Shown: piece by piece, positions 46,947 to 54,639 of the stretch
Layout: the number at the start of each line of letters is the position of its first letter
Numbering within the stretch: position 1 is the stretch's first letter
Assembly: GCA_903912925.1 (NCBI GenBank)
Contig: CAIWJG010000171.1
Location: 1-56,482, forward strand
DNA length: 56,482 nt
DNA from: an uncultured Verrucomicrobia subdivision 3 bacterium
GTDB taxonomy: Bacteria > Verrucomicrobiota > Verrucomicrobiia > Limisphaerales > UBA8199
Direction: 5' to 3'
Made by a program: the position numbers and the translations under genes
The notes under the pieces: generated by a model
Database searches by the model: none
The model's input: the letters and a program-made list of their open reading frames with translations, nothing else
What the model was told of the DNA's origin: nothing

Positions 46947-48023
46947 ACCTATCGGGCTGCCAGGGAGTTCCGGGTTCCACTCGCGGAACGCTTCGATTTG
47001 CTGGTGCGCTCGCACTTTCTCGTGCTTGGCAAAGTCCTCCTCCAAGTCGAAGAAGATAATCTGGCTGCCGGAGAATTCGAAGGCAAAAGGGACATGTATG
47101 AGCCGGCTGAGCTGCTGCCGAACCTTCTTTTGGCGGTCGGGCGGGACGAAAAACAGGAGGAAGCCGCCGCCGCCGGCGCCGAGGAGCTTGCCCCCGATGG
47201 CTCCGGCAGAACGGGCCTCGTCGTATAGCGCGTCCACCTGCGGGTTGGAGACCCTGTCGCCCAGGCCGCGTTTGGCGAGCCAGGTCTGGTGCAGTAGTTC
47301 GCCGAAGGCGACCAGGTCTTGTTTGCTGCCGAGAATGGCGCTGCTTTGTTCCACGTATTCCTGCATTTGGCGCAGGAGGGACGCCCGTTCGTTCATGCTG
47401 CCGACATAGCTGGCGGCGATATCCGACGCGGTGCGTCTAACGCCGGTGTAGAAGAGCATTAGGTGCGAATTTAGCTCGTGCAGCCGCGCGTGCGAGAGGG
47501 GGAGCGGTTGGACCGAGAAATCGCCATTCGGCAGAAAGGTGAGCCGGTTGACGCCACCGTAGGCAGCGCACACCTGGTCCTGGGATCCGACGCTCTCCTT
47601 GAGGACTTCCTGCTCGAGGTAGATGCTTTCGGCGGCCAGTTGTTTCTTGCTGACCACCTGGCCTTTGAGCGCCAACAGGGCGTGGAGCAAGCCGACGGTG
47701 AAGGCCGAACTGGAGCCCATGCCGCTGCGGCTGGGCAGATCGCCGTCATGATGGATCTCCATGCCGCGGTTAATCTTCAAATACCGCAGGGTTTCGCGCA
47801 CCGCCGGGTGCTGGATTTCCTCCACCTTCTGGCACATCTCGATGATGGAGTACATCACCCGGGTGCGGTGCTCGAAGAAGGGTGGCAGGTAGCGGCAGGT
47901 CAGGTAGCAGTATTTGTTGATGGTCGCCGCCAAAACGCTGCCGCCGTGTTGGCGATACCAAGCCGGATAGTCGGCGCCCCCGCCAAAGAATGAGATGCGG
48001 TATGGGGTGCGGCTGATTACCAT
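46944..48023 (-). CDS. GHMP-family sugar kinase, HddA-like
   Basis: 359 residues from ATG 48023 (MVISRTPYRISFFGGGADYP). GHMP ATP-binding PSRSGMGSSSAFTVGLLH (97-114) and C-terminal GAIGGKLLGAGGGGFLLFF are clear. The whole closely resembles HddA, D-glycero-D-manno-heptose-7-phosphate kinase, including YCYLTCRYLPPFFEHR. That enzyme makes the 1,7-bisphosphate on the way to GDP-heptose. GmhA, GmhB and HddC partners are not in the window. Final residues lie in repeat DNA. The Nudix gene starts the transcript 13 bp upstream. Confidence 0.86.
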   Translation of the reverse strand: MVISRTPYRISFFGGGADYPAWYRQHGGSVLAATINKYCYLTCRYLPPFFEHRTRVMYSIIEMCQKVEEIQHPAVRETLRYLKINRGMEIHHDGDLPSRSGMGSSSAFTVGLLHALLALKGQVVSKKQLAAESIYLEQEVLKESVGSQDQVCAAYGGVNRLTFLPNGDFSVQPLPLSHARLHELNSHLMLFYTGVRRTASDIAASYVGSMNERASLLRQMQEYVEQSSAILGSKQDLVAFGELLHQTWLAKRGLGDRVSNPQVDALYDEARSAGAIGGKLLGAGGGGFLLFFVPPDRQKKVRQQLSRLIHVPFAFEFSGSQIIFFDLEEDFAKHEKVRAHQQIEAFREWNPELPGSPIG

Positions 48024-48036
48024 AAAGTCTCCACGC

Positions 48037-48498
48037 TCAACGAATCGCCCCCATGACACCCTTCAGGTAATCATTGAGGATCACCCGGCTGGGTGGCGTC
48101 ATGGTTTCAAGGGGCGGCAATCGGTCCTTGGGGAAGAACTCCAAGCGCAGGCTCTCATGGCTGCACGCCAGCCGGCCGCCGACGATGCGGCCCGTGAATA
48201 TGATGTCCACCAGGTGCCGCTCATCGCCGTTGTCGTCATAGGTCACGATCCGGTCTTGCGGCTCGCTGTAGATGCCCTGCAGACCGGTCAGCTCAACCTC
48301 GAGGCCGGTTTCCTCCTGAGTCTCGCGAATCGCTGCCAAACTGACCGATTCCCCGGGCTCCACGCGCCCGCCTACCAATCCCCAAAGCACGCAATCTCGC
48401 CGCAATTCCAGCAAGACCGCTCCTGCCTCGTCCTCAACGAGCACAGCAACGCCCAGTTTGATGACGGTTGCGCTTGTTTTCTCCGAGCTAAACAACAT
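48037..48498 (-). CDS. Nudix hydrolase
   Basis: 153 residues from ATG 48498 (MLFSSEKTSATVIKLGVAVL). The Nudix box GX5EX7REUXEEXGU runs from G44 to L66 (GRVEPGE, then RETQEETGL), all catalytic glutamates present. Nudix enzymes hydrolyse nucleoside diphosphates linked to other moieties; placed directly ahead of a sugar kinase it may clear or regulate NDP-sugars. A longer frame to 48726 runs through a dispersed repeat and is rejected. A decayed relative lies at 54174-54422. Confidence 0.88.
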   Translation of the reverse strand: MLFSSEKTSATVIKLGVAVLVEDEAGAVLLELRRDCVLWGLVGGRVEPGESVSLAAIRETQEETGLEVELTGLQGIYSEPQDRIVTYDDNGDERHLVDIIFTGRIVGGRLACSHESLRLEFFPKDRLPPLETMTPPSRVILNDYLKGVMGAIR

Positions 48499-48613
48499 GT
48501 AAAATCGGCCCAATCTACCGGGAACCGCACAGGGACGCAAGCGCGACTCGCGCCGGACCAGCAATTCTTTATGGCACCTGCGCCTGGTTCGGAGCCAACG
48601 CTCTAGCGTGTTT

Positions 48614-48675
48614 GCGGCCTCGGCCCCCCTAAAGGGTGGACTCCAAACATCCCAACCAGCCAAAATGAGAGCTGC
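48614..48675 (+). repeat. Third, shorter copy of the 109-bp dispersed repeat
   Basis: GCGGCCTCGG through CCAAAATGAGAGCTGC, similar to the right 62 bp of copies A and B (10328, 10835), with several substitutions. It lies in the 326-bp divergent gap 48499-48824. Its presence here shows that the repeat is dispersed, not only local. Confidence 0.65.
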
Positions 48676-48824
48676 TGGCGCCGAACTCGCGGCAGCCCGC
48701 GCGCGGCATACAAAGTTTAGCCCCACAACTGCTTCGCCTCTTTCCGTATCTGCTCAGGCCAGCCACGCTTCAAGGTTAAGGAATTCGGCTTGCCTCCCGT
48801 TATTTGCTCTGTCAGCTTGCGGTC

Positions 48825-50111
48825 ATGTCAGTTTTGTCATACTCACCAATCTTGGTAAACCGTAAGACCTGCCGGATATGCGGATGCGCGGCGCTTACTC
48901 CGGTTGTTTCCTTAGGTGACCAGCACATATCCGGAGCCTTCGCCGATCCGAAGGGAAGACCACCTGTCCAGCGGCGAGTGCCGCTTGAGTTGGTTCGGTG
49001 CGACCCATCCCTGGATGAACATGCTTGCGGACTGGTGCAGTTGCGCCACACGGTGCCGCCCAAGGTGCTTTATCAGTCTTATTGGTATGAGTCCGGGATC
49101 AATCAAACCATGCGGGACAACCTAGCGGGAATCGCACAGACGGCAGAGAACACGGTGGGACTGCGATCGGGCGACCTGGTGCTCGACATCGGGTGTAACG
49201 ACGGCACGTTGCTCAAGGCTTACCGGACGGAAGGCCTACGGCGGTTGGGCATCGATCCTTCGAATGTAGCCCTTCAGGCCCGAGCGGCTGGGTTGGAAGT
49301 GGTTAACGATTTCTTCTCGGCCGAAGCGGTTCGCCTGGCTGCTTCCGAACAGAAGCCAAAGGTGATTACTTCGATTGCCATGTTTTACGACTTGGAATAC
49401 CCCAACACGTTCGTCCGGGATATTCAGGCAGTGCTGCACGAGCGAGGTCTGTGGGTGCTGGAATTGAGCTATCTGCCGACAATGTTGCAGATGAACAGCT
49501 TTGACACCATCTGCCACGAGCATCTGGAGTACTACTCGTTGGCCGCGCTGGAGCGGTTGCTCGCCGAGCACCAACTGGAAGTGGTAGATGTGACCCTCAA
49601 CGATGTCAATGGCGGGAGTTTCCGCATCTGTGCAGGCCATGCCGGCAAGGTCACCGCCGCTCCGGAGGCACAGTCGCGGGTGCAGGAATTGCGCCTCAGA
49701 GAATTCGAGCTGGGTCTGGATACCGACATTCCCTATGCGGCCTTTCGGAACAACATTAAGAAGATTCGCAAGGACTTGCTGGCGTTTCTCAAGAAAGCCA
49801 AGGCGCAGAAGAAGGTGGTACACGGTTATGGGGCTTCGACCAAAGGCAACAGCACGCTTCAGTACTGTGGAATAACCCCCGACCTGGTCTCCGCTATAGC
49901 CGACCGCAACGAGCGGAAATGGGGGGCGGGCACCATCGGCACTAACATTCCGATCATCTCGGAAGCTGAGTCGAGGAAGAAGAAACCGGACTACTACCTG
50001 GTGCTGCCCTGGCACTTCATTGAGGAATTCAAGCAGCGCGAGAAGGAGTTCCTGGCGCGAGGCGGGCAGTTCGTGTTGCCGATGCCCACCGTGCATGTCG
50101 TTGGCAAATAG
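48825..50111 (+). CDS. SAM-dependent sugar C-methyltransferase (NovU/TylCIII type)
   Basis: 428 residues from ATG 48825. N-terminal zinc-type cysteines (C16, C19, C59, C68; CRICGCAALTPVVSLGDQ) form the Methyltransf_13 module, followed by the SAM fold (VLDIGCNDGTLL, D120) and the Methyltransf_14 C-terminal part (KKVVHGYGASTKGNSTL). NovU/TylCIII-like members add a methyl group to carbon of NDP-4-keto-6-deoxysugars. The target here may be the GDP-keto-sugar made by the next gene, seven bases downstream, with which it forms an operon. Confidence 0.88.
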   Translation: MSVLSYSPILVNRKTCRICGCAALTPVVSLGDQHISGAFADPKGRPPVQRRVPLELVRCDPSLDEHACGLVQLRHTVPPKVLYQSYWYESGINQTMRDNLAGIAQTAENTVGLRSGDLVLDIGCNDGTLLKAYRTEGLRRLGIDPSNVALQARAAGLEVVNDFFSAEAVRLAASEQKPKVITSIAMFYDLEYPNTFVRDIQAVLHERGLWVLELSYLPTMLQMNSFDTICHEHLEYYSLAALERLLAEHQLEVVDVTLNDVNGGSFRICAGHAGKVTAAPEAQSRVQELRLREFELGLDTDIPYAAFRNNIKKIRKDLLAFLKKAKAQKKVVHGYGASTKGNSTLQYCGITPDLVSAIADRNERKWGAGTIGTNIPIISEAESRKKKPDYYLVLPWHFIEEFKQREKEFLARGGQFVLPMPTVHVVGK

Positions 50112-50117
50112 GAGCCG

Positions 50118-51146
50118 ATGAAGCGCGCGGCCATTACGGGCGTAGCGGGTCAGGATGGCACTTACCTGGCAAGGTGGCTACTGCGCCAGGGTTATGAAGT
50201 GCATGGCCTCCTGCAGTTCCCCTTTGACCGCGAAGAACCCGGGTTGTGCAGGAGATATTCCGCCGAGGAAATGGCCGCGGTGCGGTGGTATAATGGCTCG
50301 CTGGAGGATCCATTCTCGCTGGTGCGTTTTCTGAAGGCCGCCAAACCGACGGAGATCTATCACTTGGCGGGCTTGACCGATTCACGCCAGAGCTTTGCGG
50401 TGCCGGAAGAAAGCGTGCTGGCTATAACCCTGGGAACTCTGCGGCTGCTGGAAGCAGCGCGGGAGCTTTGCCTGGACGCCCGGGTTTTCCTGGCCTCGTC
50501 AGCCGAGGTGTTCGGCGTGCCCGCTTACACCCCGCAGGACGAAAACACCCCGATGCGGCCATTTTCACCTTACGGCATTGCCAAGCTGGCGGCTGACCAG
50601 TTCGCGCGCCTGCACCGGGACCAATACAGTCAGTTTGTGGCGGTGGGAATTCTCTACAATCACGAGTCCTCGCTCCGTCCGCCAAACTACCTGAGCAGCC
50701 GAGTGGCGCGGGCGGTGGCGACGATCAAACAGGGACGGGCAAAGGAACTCCAGTTGGCGGACCTCAGCGCCCAACGCGACTGGAGCGACGCGCGGGACTT
50801 CGTGCGGGCGTTCTGGCTCACGCTACAGGTTCCGGCGCCGGGCGACTACGTTTTGGCCTCCGGCGTCAGCCGCCGAGTCGAGGATTTGGTGGCCTGTGCC
50901 TTTCGCGCAGCCGGCCTCGACCACCGCGAATTCGTGCACGTGACCAAACGCAGCCAGGAGTCAAAGCAAGTCGTCACCGGCTTGTGCGGCAACCCGCACA
51001 AGGCGGAAAAAGAGCTGGGCTGGCAGCGGGCGTGGAGTTTCGAGGAGACGGTGCAGGACCTCGTGCTGGCGGAACTGGAGAATCGCACGGAACTGCTGCG
51101 GGCCGACCCTTTGCCCTCCCGCCGTGGCCCCGCGACCCCGGCTTGA
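50118..51146 (+). CDS. gmd: GDP-mannose 4,6-dehydratase-like enzyme
   Basis: 342 residues. AAITGVAGQDGTYLARWLL (4-22) is the GDP-mannose dehydratase Rossmann signature; ASSAEVFG (S128/E130) and SPYGIAKLAA (Y152/K156) hold the catalytic residues. It would convert a GDP-sugar to its 4-keto-6-deoxy form. Gmd-like enzymes acting on GDP-heptose are also known (WcbK/DmhA), and the kinase nearby makes that plausible. The first dehydratase histidine-rich loop is replaced by LTDSRQSFAVPE, typical of this subgroup. Alternative: plain GDP-mannose to GDP-4-keto-6-deoxymannose. Confidence 0.88.
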   Translation: MKRAAITGVAGQDGTYLARWLLRQGYEVHGLLQFPFDREEPGLCRRYSAEEMAAVRWYNGSLEDPFSLVRFLKAAKPTEIYHLAGLTDSRQSFAVPEESVLAITLGTLRLLEAARELCLDARVFLASSAEVFGVPAYTPQDENTPMRPFSPYGIAKLAADQFARLHRDQYSQFVAVGILYNHESSLRPPNYLSSRVARAVATIKQGRAKELQLADLSAQRDWSDARDFVRAFWLTLQVPAPGDYVLASGVSRRVEDLVACAFRAAGLDHREFVHVTKRSQESKQVVTGLCGNPHKAEKELGWQRAWSFEETVQDLVLAELENRTELLRADPLPSRRGPATPA

Positions 51147-51167
51147 TCAGCGACATAAGCCGCCACC

Positions 51168-52178
51168 TTACTTCGCCGGCTTTTGGCCCCAGGCCGTGAG
51201 GTCCGAATGGGTAATGCTGGGCACTTTGCGCAGGACCCAGCGCAGCGCAAATCGCGCCAGCCAGTTAAGGGGAGCGATGGGAGCCACGGCGATGGCGTGC
51301 AGGACTGCCTTTGACCATGGAGAAGTCAGGCGAGGTTCCAACCAAGTGCGGTATTCCTTCAACGAGTAGTGTCCCATAGCCCGACTCTGCAGGAGACGCG
51401 GCGGGCTGCACCAAGGCTCGCGAGGGACCACCCGCTGTTTGGCCCAATCCGGGTAATCGGGAAAAGACCAGATGAGGTTAGGCCACTTGAACATCCAGAT
51501 CTCAAAGCTGCGAGATACCCACTGGGCATTGCCATAACGGATAATAACCCACGGCTGCGCCAGCACCAGCGCCTCGCTGGGCAGGGGGCTTTGAAAGATG
51601 ACGCCCGCGTGGATGAAGACGGTCCCAAAATATTTCACCCGCTCCCGCTGGTTCCACACGGCGCGCTTCATCACCACCCCACCGATGAATGAGAGATAAT
51701 CCCCCGCATCGGCCATAAGCTGATGCCGCTCCGGTGCGGTACGCGCGTATATCCGGTCTTGAACAAGACGGACTCGGCGCGCTTGGAGGCAGACCGACAG
51801 GTCGCCTGTCCTCACCTCGGCGTTGACGACGATCAGGCTGTAGTCCCGATGGGTGGCCGCGAGGACGGCCGCAATCGCGCCGGGCTTGAGCAGGTCGTCA
51901 TCGGTGAAGAGCCAGCAATACTCGCCTTGCGCCAGCTCCACTGCCTTGCAGTAGTCCTGATCCACGCCGCCTTTCTGATCGAGCCGGACGTAACGCAAGC
52001 CAGGGCATCGGGACGCGAACCCCTTCACCACCTCCCCGGTGTTGTCCGTGGAGGCGCCATCCACCACCACAATTTCCACCTCGGGCGTGATTTGGCTGAC
52101 GATGCTCTCCAGGGTTTCCCCGATGAACGCCGCTCGATTCAGCGTGGCAATGCAGATCGAGAGGCGCACTGCGCTCAT
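51168..52178 (-). CDS. Glycosyltransferase family 2
   Basis: 336 residues, GT-A fold: SICIATLNRAAFIGETLESI (7-26), VVDGASTDNT (38-47) and the metal motif FTDDDLLKPGA (91-101), followed by a C-terminal half rich in aromatic residues. Resembles RfbV/abequosyltransferase-like enzymes of O-antigen clusters. It probably transfers the modified sugar made by the neighbouring genes. It overlaps the methyltransferase upstream by four bases and ends 22 bp from the convergent gmd gene. Confidence 0.88.
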   Translation of the reverse strand: MSAVRLSICIATLNRAAFIGETLESIVSQITPEVEIVVVDGASTDNTGEVVKGFASRCPGLRYVRLDQKGGVDQDYCKAVELAQGEYCWLFTDDDLLKPGAIAAVLAATHRDYSLIVVNAEVRTGDLSVCLQARRVRLVQDRIYARTAPERHQLMADAGDYLSFIGGVVMKRAVWNQRERVKYFGTVFIHAGVIFQSPLPSEALVLAQPWVIIRYGNAQWVSRSFEIWMFKWPNLIWSFPDYPDWAKQRVVPREPWCSPPRLLQSRAMGHYSLKEYRTWLEPRLTSPWSKAVLHAIAVAPIAPLNWLARFALRWVLRKVPSITHSDLTAWGQKPAK

Positions 52179-53146
52179 GGCTTGACGAACTCCAGCGCGA
52201 TGACACCTTCCCCAGGAAGCTGTTCCACCGATTCAAAGAAGCAGTATTCCCGAGCCACCATGTAAGGCTCGCGCCAGAATGGGTAATACCGATCTGTGCG
52301 CTTCCTAGTGGCGTTCCTCAGGAAAAGGCCGGGACTGCGTTCCCCAAATATCTTACTGTTGCGCGGTTCGCCGGTGACACTGAATATCCGCTCTCGCAGC
52401 AATTCTGTATCGTAGAAGCGCTGCCAGAAAACATGCCCATCCTCCCCTTGACTGAGAACCCCATATTCATTCCGGTCGATGTACTGCTCCGACGCCTCAG
52501 CCGCACAAGGCAACGTCAGCAGCAGGCGACCGCCCGGTTTCAGCAACTCCCACATCTTTTGGACCGCCTGCCGATCTTCCGGGATATGCTCCAAAACCGA
52601 CATGCTCGTGATGGTGTCAAATGAACCGGGAGCAAATGGGACTTTTGAGATCAGGCAACTGTGCAACTTGCAGCGGGGCATCAAACCGCATGCTCGGATG
52701 AGTTTTTCGGTTTCCGCCAGGTCGGCTTTGTCTGGATTCACTAGCTCCGAGTGCAAGTCCGGATCCTGCATCAGATATAATGTGAACAACAACCGCGGCG
52801 ACGAGACATCCAGGTGGCTTCTGGAGTTGCCTTGGACTAACGCACGCCATAATACGTCCATTTCGAAATACCGCGTTGAATCCAATGGAAAAACGACCAG
52901 CAGCAAGAGCGACTTTAGGTCCATCGGGGCCTGGCGCTTCAGCCATAATCGGATCGCCAGGTAAACACACTTTACCCGAAAGCCTAATCCGGGGACCCCA
53001 GCCAAGGCGGCCATTACCAGATAGACTGGGGTGAGTGTTAACCCCAGGATTCCCAACCCCGCCATCTGCAGCCGCGAAGGGGGCCCCAGACGCGATGACT
53101 GAAGGTAGATTCTTTTCGGTGCCGTAGTTTTCAAGAATGGCTCCAA
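52175..53146 (-). CDS. SAM-dependent methyltransferase (class I, type 11)
   Basis: 323 residues. A hydrophobic N-terminal stretch (AGLGILGLTLTPVYLVMAAL) suggests membrane association. The methyltransferase core is recognisable by SVLEHIPEDRQAVQKMWELL and LKPGGRLLLTLP, but the glycine-rich motif I is weakly conserved, so SAM binding should be taken as likely rather than certain. It lies between the FkbM methyltransferase and the glycosyltransferase in one minus-strand operon. Confidence 0.72.
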   Translation of the reverse strand: MEPFLKTTAPKRIYLQSSRLGPPSRLQMAGLGILGLTLTPVYLVMAALAGVPGLGFRVKCVYLAIRLWLKRQAPMDLKSLLLLVVFPLDSTRYFEMDVLWRALVQGNSRSHLDVSSPRLLFTLYLMQDPDLHSELVNPDKADLAETEKLIRACGLMPRCKLHSCLISKVPFAPGSFDTITSMSVLEHIPEDRQAVQKMWELLKPGGRLLLTLPCAAEASEQYIDRNEYGVLSQGEDGHVFWQRFYDTELLRERIFSVTGEPRNSKIFGERSPGLFLRNATRKRTDRYYPFWREPYMVAREYCFFESVEQLPGEGVIALEFVKP

Positions 53147-53175
53147 TCGGTCCTTAACATGCCTTTCGGAAGTGC

Positions 53176-54177
53176 CTATCTGCCAGCACCCGATGACCCG
53201 ATTAATCCAGAATCCGGCGACATCGCGGTTGCCAGTTCAGGGCTGATGAACACATAGTTGAAGGCTCCGGAATTCGTCGATCTGGTTTTCATCCAAGCCG
53301 CCACATCCTGCTTCGTGACCAGTTTGGCAGGCTCGGTCGCAGTAAAAGCCTGGTAGCCTTTGTCCCAAAACAAATCAAATACCTTGCTAAAGTCCGGATT
53401 AAGCCCGGAAGGATGGAACTCCTGCAAACAAACCTCTAAGAGCCAGACCGGCTTCCGGGCACGACTCAACACGGCTTGCGCCCCGGCAAGAACCTGATAC
53501 TCCGCCCCTTCCACGTCGATCTTGATAAACAACTGCTTATCAACAAACCGCGTGTTCAATACCACATCCAACGTCGAAACCGGAATCAGTTGTTTGTAGT
53601 TGGCCGAGTATCCGGCCCACCCTTTTATTAGAGAGGCAGACGGTCCGCTCGCCCCATATAGAGTCAGCAATCCAGGTCGATTACTAAGCGCCAGAGGAAA
53701 GATTTCCACCTGCTGCTCATATCCATTGACCATCACATTGCGCATCAAACAGTTGAGGTTCTGCGGTTGTGGTTCAAACGCAACCACCTGCTTGCCGCGC
53801 TGTGAAGCCAAACAAGTGTAATACCCCAGGTTGGCACCCACATCCACAAACACATCCGTATGCGCGAGCAGTCGGCTAATGATTGCAGTTTCCTCAATTT
53901 CAAACATCCCCTCGCGCATCAGCTTGTAGGCCGGATGAAACCCCGACACGAGCTTAAATCCCAAAGGAGTCAGAACCTCGGTAGTCCTTTTCCATACCCT
54001 AGTGCCCCACCAGTCTCTGAACACATGAACCTGCCAGCCTACCTTTTGGTGGACGGCGACAATCGTTTTAGATCTTCTGAGCAGGTCTTTGAGCGACTTC
54101 GAAAAACCTGAATTGGCGGCAGATTGCGCTTTTGACATTGGTCGGCTCGGAGGCGATTGCATGTCGTGGGTAATCAT
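53176..54177 (-). CDS. FkbM-family methyltransferase
   Basis: 333 residues from ATG 54177. The FkbM core is clear: DVFVDVGANLGYYTCLASQR, FEPQPQNLNCLMRNVMVNG and IDVEGAEYQVLAGAQAVL. Such enzymes O-methylate sugars or glycans. The start overlaps the stop of a decayed Nudix frame (ATGA at 54174-54177), which explains its choice; later starts at 54162 and 54138 are possible. The N-terminal 60 residues are unconserved. Confidence 0.85.
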   Translation of the reverse strand: MITHDMQSPPSRPMSKAQSAANSGFSKSLKDLLRRSKTIVAVHQKVGWQVHVFRDWWGTRVWKRTTEVLTPLGFKLVSGFHPAYKLMREGMFEIEETAIISRLLAHTDVFVDVGANLGYYTCLASQRGKQVVAFEPQPQNLNCLMRNVMVNGYEQQVEIFPLALSNRPGLLTLYGASGPSASLIKGWAGYSANYKQLIPVSTLDVVLNTRFVDKQLFIKIDVEGAEYQVLAGAQAVLSRARKPVWLLEVCLQEFHPSGLNPDFSKVFDLFWDKGYQAFTATEPAKLVTKQDVAAWMKTRSTNSGAFNYVFISPELATAMSPDSGLIGSSGAGR

Positions 54178-54422
54178 GCCAAAAGTCTTAGCTTGGCTGA
54201 TTCCGGTGTCAATCGGCAACTGTCGGCGCAATTCCCTTCCCACGTCTCCCGTGTCGCCGCTGCAACGGGCGATTCACCCGGTATCACTCGACCGCATGGC
54301 AACCTCCAGAGCTCACAAGCCGGTCTGAAATCCAGAAGAACCGCTCTTGCGGTATCATCGACAGGCACTTCGCCGCCCAGTTTGATGGCGGTTGCGCCGG
54401 CACTCTCCGATTCGAATATCAT
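54174..54422 (-). pseudogene. Decayed second Nudix gene
   Basis: From ATG 54422 (MIFESESAGATAIKLGGEV) it aligns with the intact Nudix protein at 48498 (MLFSSEKTSATVIKLGVAV), and the similarity continues to the Nudix box. There the catalytic pattern is broken: RETWEGNCAD replaces RETQEETGLE, losing one glutamate and the final glycine, and the protein stops early. The DNA before both starts is also similar. The frame itself remains open to 54554. Its stop overlaps the fkbM start, so it may survive as a leader for coupled translation. Confidence 0.65.
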
Positions 54423-54639
54423 GCGAATATACCCACAATCTAGCCGCAGCCGGCTTTGGTCGTCAAACTCAACCTGCCGCGGTTGTTGTGCCTGTCTCGG
54501 AGCCAGCAGCAGGGGCCGCATCGCGTCGAACACGGCCTTTTTGAGCCAACTCATGACGCAGAAGAGCTGAGCGCCGAGTTTCAGATGAGGCGAATATTCT
54601 GTTTTCTTTCACCCCGGAAATGAAGAAGACTTTGGCGAT

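Noticed and set aside
46900..46980. N-terminal extension of the transketolase N-subunit
   Set aside because: The added residues (NGLHGLDGLHEL) are a translation of the GGGTTACAT repeat.
48499..48726. N-terminal extension of the Nudix protein
   Set aside because: It runs through the dispersed repeat copy at 48614-48675, and the paralogue comparison places the start at 48498.
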